Assembly: GCA_041744375.1 (NCBI GenBank)
Contig: JBGTLA010000168.1
Coordinates: 1 to 16,850 of the forward strand
Reading direction: 5' to 3'
Source of the DNA: JBGTLA01 sp041744375
Lineage (GTDB): Bacteria; Actinomycetota; Acidimicrobiia; Spongiisociales; ZC4RG35
Length of the DNA: 16,850 nt
The position numbers and the translations under genes were made by a program. The notes beneath the pieces were generated by a model. That model had not been told where the DNA came from and did no database searches. It saw only the letters and a program-made list of their open reading frames with translations. Below are positions 13,315 through 16,850 of this stretch, one piece after another. How positions within the stretch are numbered: the first letter of the stretch is position 1; every line of letters begins with the position of its first letter.

Positions 13315-15612
13315 ATGCCCAGAGTGTCGCGATGGCGCCTGTTCCTGACCCTGATCGTGGTGGGTGGTGCGGTCTACGTCATGGCGACGATACCGGTGCA
13401 ACTCGGCCTCGACCTCCGCGGCGGCACCCAAATCCTCCTCGAAGCCCAGGACACGGCCGAGGTGACCGTCGACCCCGAAGTCACCGAGCGCACACTCGAG
13501 GTCCTCCGTCGCCGCGTCGACGCCTACGGGGTGGCGGAACCGACGCTGCAGGTGTCGGGCGACAACCGCATCATCATCGAGCTGCCGGGGGTGACCGACC
13601 CCGACGAGGCCCTCGAGTTGATCGGCCAAACCGCCCAGCTCACCTTTCACCCGGTACTCGACTCCCGCCCGGCCGGCGCCGAGCCGCTCGACGGGGAGCC
13701 GGACGTGCTGGTACTGCCCGGTGACCCGGGGGAGGAACTCGTCCTCGGCCCGACCGCCGTGTCGGGCGAAGAGGTCGACACCGCAGCCGGCACCTTCGAC
13801 AGTCAGGGCACGGGCGTGTGGGTGGTGTCCATCGGCTTTCGCTCCGGGGGAGGACAGGCCTGGGCGAATCTGACCGCCGAGGCGGCGTGCTTTCCGGCTT
13901 TCGACCCGAGACGCCGGGTGGCCATCGTCTTGGACTCCCAGGTCATCTCCAGTCCCGGCGTCGCCGGGAACGTGGCCTGCAACGTGGGTATCACCGGAGG
14001 CAACACCATCATCACGGGCAACTTCGACCAGGAGAGCGCCGAGGAGCTGGCCCTTCTGATCAGGGCGGGCGCACTGCCGGTGCCGGTCGAAGTGATCGAA
14101 CAGGGAACCATCGGCCCGTCGCTGGGAGAAGCAGCCATCGCCGCCAGCGTCGAGGCGGCCATCATCGGCGGGCTTCTGACCATCCTCTACATGATCGCCT
14201 TCTACCGGTTGATGGGAGTGGCGGCGGCGCTTTCACTCCTCGTGTACGGGTCGGTTTCGTACGCAGTGCTGGCGTGGATGGGAGCGACCCTGACCCTTCC
14301 CGGCATCGCCGGTTTCGTCCTGGCCATCGGGATGGCCGTCGACGCCAACGTACTGGTGTACGAACGGGCCAAGGAGGAGTTCAACGATGGGGCCCCCTTG
14401 GGCGAGGCCGTGACCGTCGGCTTCAAGAAGGCATGGAGCGCCATAGCCGACGCCAACGTCACCACTCTGATCGCAGCCATGCTCCTCTTTGCCTACGCCT
14501 CGGGCGCGGTACGTGGTTTCGGTGTCACTTTGAGCGTGGGCGTCGTCGTCTCGATGTTCTCGGCTCTGGTCGTGACCCGTCTCATGCTGGAGCTGCTATC
14601 GCGCATACCTGCGCTCCAAGGGCACCCCGGACTGATGGGCATGCACGTGGGCCGGAGGTTCCAGAGCTGGCTGCGGGAATCAGGCCCCGACCTGATGGCC
14701 AGATCGAAGATGTGGCTCATCATCTCGGCGGCGGCGGTAGTGGTGGCCGGAGCCGGCCTGGTGTGGCCGGGCCCCAACTACGGGGTGGAGTTCCTGGGCG
14801 GACAGCTGTTCGAGTTCTCCACCAGCGAGCCCGTCGACGTCGACGAACTCCGCTCCACACTCACCGCCGGCGGGCTCCCCGGCGCCCTCATCCAAGAATC
14901 GGGACACGGCACGATCATCATCCGCAGCGGCCAGCTCAACTCCGCCCAGGAACAGGCCCTCGAAGCGGCGGTGGCGGAGATTGCCGGTGAGGTGACGGTG
15001 GTGCGCGACCAGTTCGTGGGCCCAACGCTGGGAGCGGAGCTACGCAACCGGGCCCTCATGGCGCTCGGACTGGCCCTGGCGGCTCAGCTCGCCTACCTGG
15101 CCATCCGCTTTCGTTGGACGACGGGCCTCTCGGCGGTGGCCGCCATGTTCCACGACGTGATCATCCTCCTGGGGGTCTTCGCCTGGCTCGGCAAGACCTT
15201 CGACGGGGTGTTCCTGGCGTCCCTGCTGACCGTGATCGGTTACTCGATCAACGACTCGGTGGTGATCTTCGATCGCATCCGTGAGCGAAGGGCCGCCAAT
15301 CCAGAATCGCCGATGGCGGGCATCGCCAACGAGGCCTGCCTCCAGACCATTCCCCGCACGGTCAACACCGGCATGGGTGCGTTGCTCATTCTCATCGCCT
15401 TGTTCGTGCTGGGTGGTGACACCCTGTCGGACTTCGCCCTGGCTCTGATCATCGGGACTGTGGTGGGCTCGTACTCGTCCATCTTCACCGCCACCCCCAT
15501 CGCCATCGCCCTCGAGAACCGCTTCCCCGCCCCGGTCCCCGAGCCGGAGCCGTCGGGGTCACGGCGCACCGCCAGACCCAAGCGCCCGGGTGACCGGCGC
15601 ATCTTCGAGTAG
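13315..15612 (+). CDS. secDF: Fused protein-export subunit SecDF
   Basis: This 765-aa membrane protein joins SecD (about 1-445) and SecF (about 460-745). SecDF uses the proton gradient to complete Sec-dependent secretion on the outer side. The SecD half has an N-terminal helix (9-24), then GLDLRGGTQILLE (31-43), a periplasmic region including VLRRRVDAYGVAEP and IIIELPGV, and six helices with GFVLAIGMAVDANVLVYER, where Asp343 is the likely proton-relay residue. The SecF half begins with helix WLIISAAAVVVAG, then NYGVEFLGGQLFEF (Glu492 where GIDF is usual), and later GYSINDSVVIFDRIRE. The C-terminal tail is Arg/Pro-rich. GGAGG 7 nt before ATG 13315 supports the start. Most actinobacteria keep secD and secF as separate genes; the fusion recalls Bacillus SecDF. 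No yajC is adjacent. Confidence 0.95.
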   Translation: MPRVSRWRLFLTLIVVGGAVYVMATIPVQLGLDLRGGTQILLEAQDTAEVTVDPEVTERTLEVLRRRVDAYGVAEPTLQVSGDNRIIIELPGVTDPDEALELIGQTAQLTFHPVLDSRPAGAEPLDGEPDVLVLPGDPGEELVLGPTAVSGEEVDTAAGTFDSQGTGVWVVSIGFRSGGGQAWANLTAEAACFPAFDPRRRVAIVLDSQVISSPGVAGNVACNVGITGGNTIITGNFDQESAEELALLIRAGALPVPVEVIEQGTIGPSLGEAAIAASVEAAIIGGLLTILYMIAFYRLMGVAAALSLLVYGSVSYAVLAWMGATLTLPGIAGFVLAIGMAVDANVLVYERAKEEFNDGAPLGEAVTVGFKKAWSAIADANVTTLIAAMLLFAYASGAVRGFGVTLSVGVVVSMFSALVVTRLMLELLSRIPALQGHPGLMGMHVGRRFQSWLRESGPDLMARSKMWLIISAAAVVVAGAGLVWPGPNYGVEFLGGQLFEFSTSEPVDVDELRSTLTAGGLPGALIQESGHGTIIIRSGQLNSAQEQALEAAVAEIAGEVTVVRDQFVGPTLGAELRNRALMALGLALAAQLAYLAIRFRWTTGLSAVAAMFHDVIILLGVFAWLGKTFDGVFLASLLTVIGYSINDSVVIFDRIRERRAANPESPMAGIANEACLQTIPRTVNTGMGALLILIALFVLGGDTLSDFALALIIGTVVGSYSSIFTATPIAIALENRFPAPVPEPEPSGSRRTARPKRPGDRRIFE

Positions 15613-16850
15613 TTAGTCGAAGAGCCGGCCCACCATCTCCACCACGGCCGAGGAGTACTCGCCGGTGCGGTCGTAATGGGAGTGGCGGGCAGGTATCGGC
15701 CGGGCCTCACCAGCCGCCGCCGGCCGAGAGGATGGCGGGTCGACTACCTCGATGTTGATGACTTCCGCCGCATCCACCGATCCACCGATGAAGTCGGTGG
15801 GCCGCCACAGGTTGACCCATCCGCGGGTCGACGCCGCCACCAACCCATAGAGGCTGTCGGCGAAGCACTCCGGGAAGTAACGAGAGTAGAGGCGCGACAG
15901 TGGGGATCCATGCGTGAGGAGCGCCGTTCGCTCCCGGGTGTCATCGGAGGCCAACAGGAGCGTTGCCACCGCCAGGACCGAGCCCTGGGAGTGCCCGGAT
16001 ACCACCACTCGCCCCTCCCCGGTAAGTACGGAGAGTCGATCACCGAGTTGGGGCACGGCGCGCTCTCCGTAGGCCGGCGGGCACCAGGGGTGGAACCAGC
16101 GAGGCCAGAAGGTGGCCACGTCCCACACGATGCCCACCACCCGGCGAGCGGGCTGGCTGCGATACATGCGCGAGATGAGGTACACCGCCAGCAGCGGGAT
16201 CAAGCCCAGCACCACCGATGCCGGGCGCGCCAGCCTCTCGGCGAAAGGCCCCAGCCGCATCCCCACCGGGTCGGCGGTCGACAGCACCGCCAGTGCAGTG
16301 GCCACCAACACCACCATCACCACCGCACCCACCACAGCGGCGGCCTGGTCGGTGAGGGAAGCCACCGATTCCGCCCGACCCACCCGCGCCGCCCACGCCC
16401 GATCTTCGTCGTCGGTGCAATCCAAGCCGCCCCGCTCGGCGTAACGGTCGGCCAGGGTGTCGCAGTCCGGTCCGGCACCGGCCCGCACCCAGGTGAATCC
16501 TGCCACCATCGTCAGGACGACGAGAGCGACGAGGGTCACCACGGCCGTGTCACCGATGGCGTCGGAGTACACGATCAGCGGTTGGGTGGTGAGGATGCCT
16601 CCCTCTCGCTCGGCGGCCATCGCCGGTGTTCCCAGCAGGTCGGCCAGCCGAATGATCAGGCCTGCCCCGAATGCGTTGACCACCCCGGAGGCCGCCAACA
16701 GCAGCGACGGCGCCACCAGCGCCACCCGCAGGGTGCCCTCTCTGTGTTGGCGCCAGAGGATCATGACCGCCACGCCGGTCAGGAGGGCCACTGCCGGGAA
16801 GACGGGCAGGAGGGTGGCCGGGATGACCTGCCCACCGGGCAGTGGGCCGG
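15613..16850 (-). CDS. Multi-helix membrane protein with C-terminal alpha/beta-hydrolase (lipase/esterase-like) domain (5' end cut off by window edge)
   Basis: The frame is open to the right edge (413 visible codons), and the outermost residues are already hydrophobic, so the N-terminus lies outside the window; a GTG at 16791 is only an internal candidate. At least five hydrophobic helices are visible before the enzyme part. The soluble C-terminal domain has the nucleophile elbow VVSGHSQGSVLAV (GxSxG), then LLTHGSPLSRLYSRYFP, WVNLWRPTDFIGG (possible Asp), and RHSHYDRTGEY (possible catalytic His), an order seen in actinobacterial membrane-bound lipase-like proteins. Substrate is unknown: a membrane lipid, a cell-wall ester or a peptide are all possible. 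Its TAA (15613-15615) begins at the base directly after the secDF stop, so the two convergent genes abut with no spacer. Confidence 0.78.
   Translation of the reverse strand, partial: GPLPGGQVIPATLLPVFPAVALLTGVAVMILWRQHREGTLRVALVAPSLLLAASGVVNAFGAGLIIRLADLLGTPAMAAEREGGILTTQPLIVYSDAIGDTAVVTLVALVVLTMVAGFTWVRAGAGPDCDTLADRYAERGGLDCTDDEDRAWAARVGRAESVASLTDQAAAVVGAVVMVVLVATALAVLSTADPVGMRLGPFAERLARPASVVLGLIPLLAVYLISRMYRSQPARRVVGIVWDVATFWPRWFHPWCPPAYGERAVPQLGDRLSVLTGEGRVVVSGHSQGSVLAVATLLLASDDTRERTALLTHGSPLSRLYSRYFPECFADSLYGLVAASTRGWVNLWRPTDFIGGSVDAAEVINIEVVDPPSSRPAAAGEARPIPARHSHYDRTGEYSSAVVEMVGRLFD

Noticed and set aside
12585..13724. Plus-strand open frame of 379 codons crossing the antiporter/secDF divergent region
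   Set aside because: It overlaps two well-supported genes in wrong frames and has no ribosome site or recognisable domain.
13818..14990. Plus-strand open frame of 390 codons inside secDF
   Set aside because: It is a frame-shifted shadow of SecDF with a very Arg/Gly-rich translation.
1..16850. tRNA, rRNA, CRISPR, transposon, phage or toxin-antitoxin features
   Set aside because: I saw no cloverleaf, spaced direct repeats, transposase motifs, terminal inverted repeats or small paired genes on either strand.

Overview
The window is dense, GC-rich (roughly two-thirds G+C by eye) bacterial chromosome. It is almost entirely protein-coding, with strong G/C preference at third codon positions and frequent GTG starts. 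I see no tRNA, rRNA, CRISPR array, insertion sequence or phage gene. The coupled purN-purH pair, a FadD15-type acyl-CoA ligase, a DUF427 protein and the codon usage suggest a high-GC actinobacterium. A deep lineage such as Acidimicrobiia or an uncultured relative is my best guess, but that is inference and not proof.

Layout, left to right. (1) 1-1872, minus strand: purN followed by purH (purine biosynthesis, 4-nt ATGA overlap); purH runs off the left edge. (2) 1964-4485, plus strand: a small rhodanese gene broken by an apparent one-base deletion, translationally coupled (ATGA) to a metallo-beta-lactamase/double-rhodanese protein. Together they look like a persulfide (reactive sulfur) handling pair. 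A lipoprotein of the M15 zinc D,D-/L,D-carboxypeptidase type follows. (3) 4490-5868, minus strand: a 3-hydroxyisobutyrate-dehydrogenase-family oxidoreductase overlapping a DUF427 gene by GTGA. (4) 5950-7731, plus strand: a long-chain acyl-CoA ligase. (5) 7740-13225, minus strand: a co-directional run of a CPA1-type K+(Na+)/H+ antiporter, a GH32-like glycosidase, a GH68 (levansucrase/fructosyltransferase-family) enzyme and the ribosome-associated GTPase TypA/BipA. (6) 13315-15612, plus strand: a fused SecDF protein-export motor subunit. (7) 15613-16850, minus strand: a multi-helix membrane protein with a C-terminal alpha/beta-hydrolase (GHSQG) domain, cut by the right edge.

Three divergent promoter regions of about 80-90 bp are the main non-coding DNA (1873-1963, 5869-5949, 13226-13314). 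Convergent pairs are packed with gaps of 4, 8 and 0 bp, so no ordinary terminator fits between them. No stretch of more than 300 bases lacks a gene.

Most of the window is housekeeping. The least ordinary parts are the antiporter-GH32-like-GH68 cluster, whose two sugar enzymes have no visible secretion signal; the sulfur-handling pair with its frameshift; the missing canonical start of purN; and the SecD-SecF fusion. I found no clear evidence of a defence system or other wholly new machinery.
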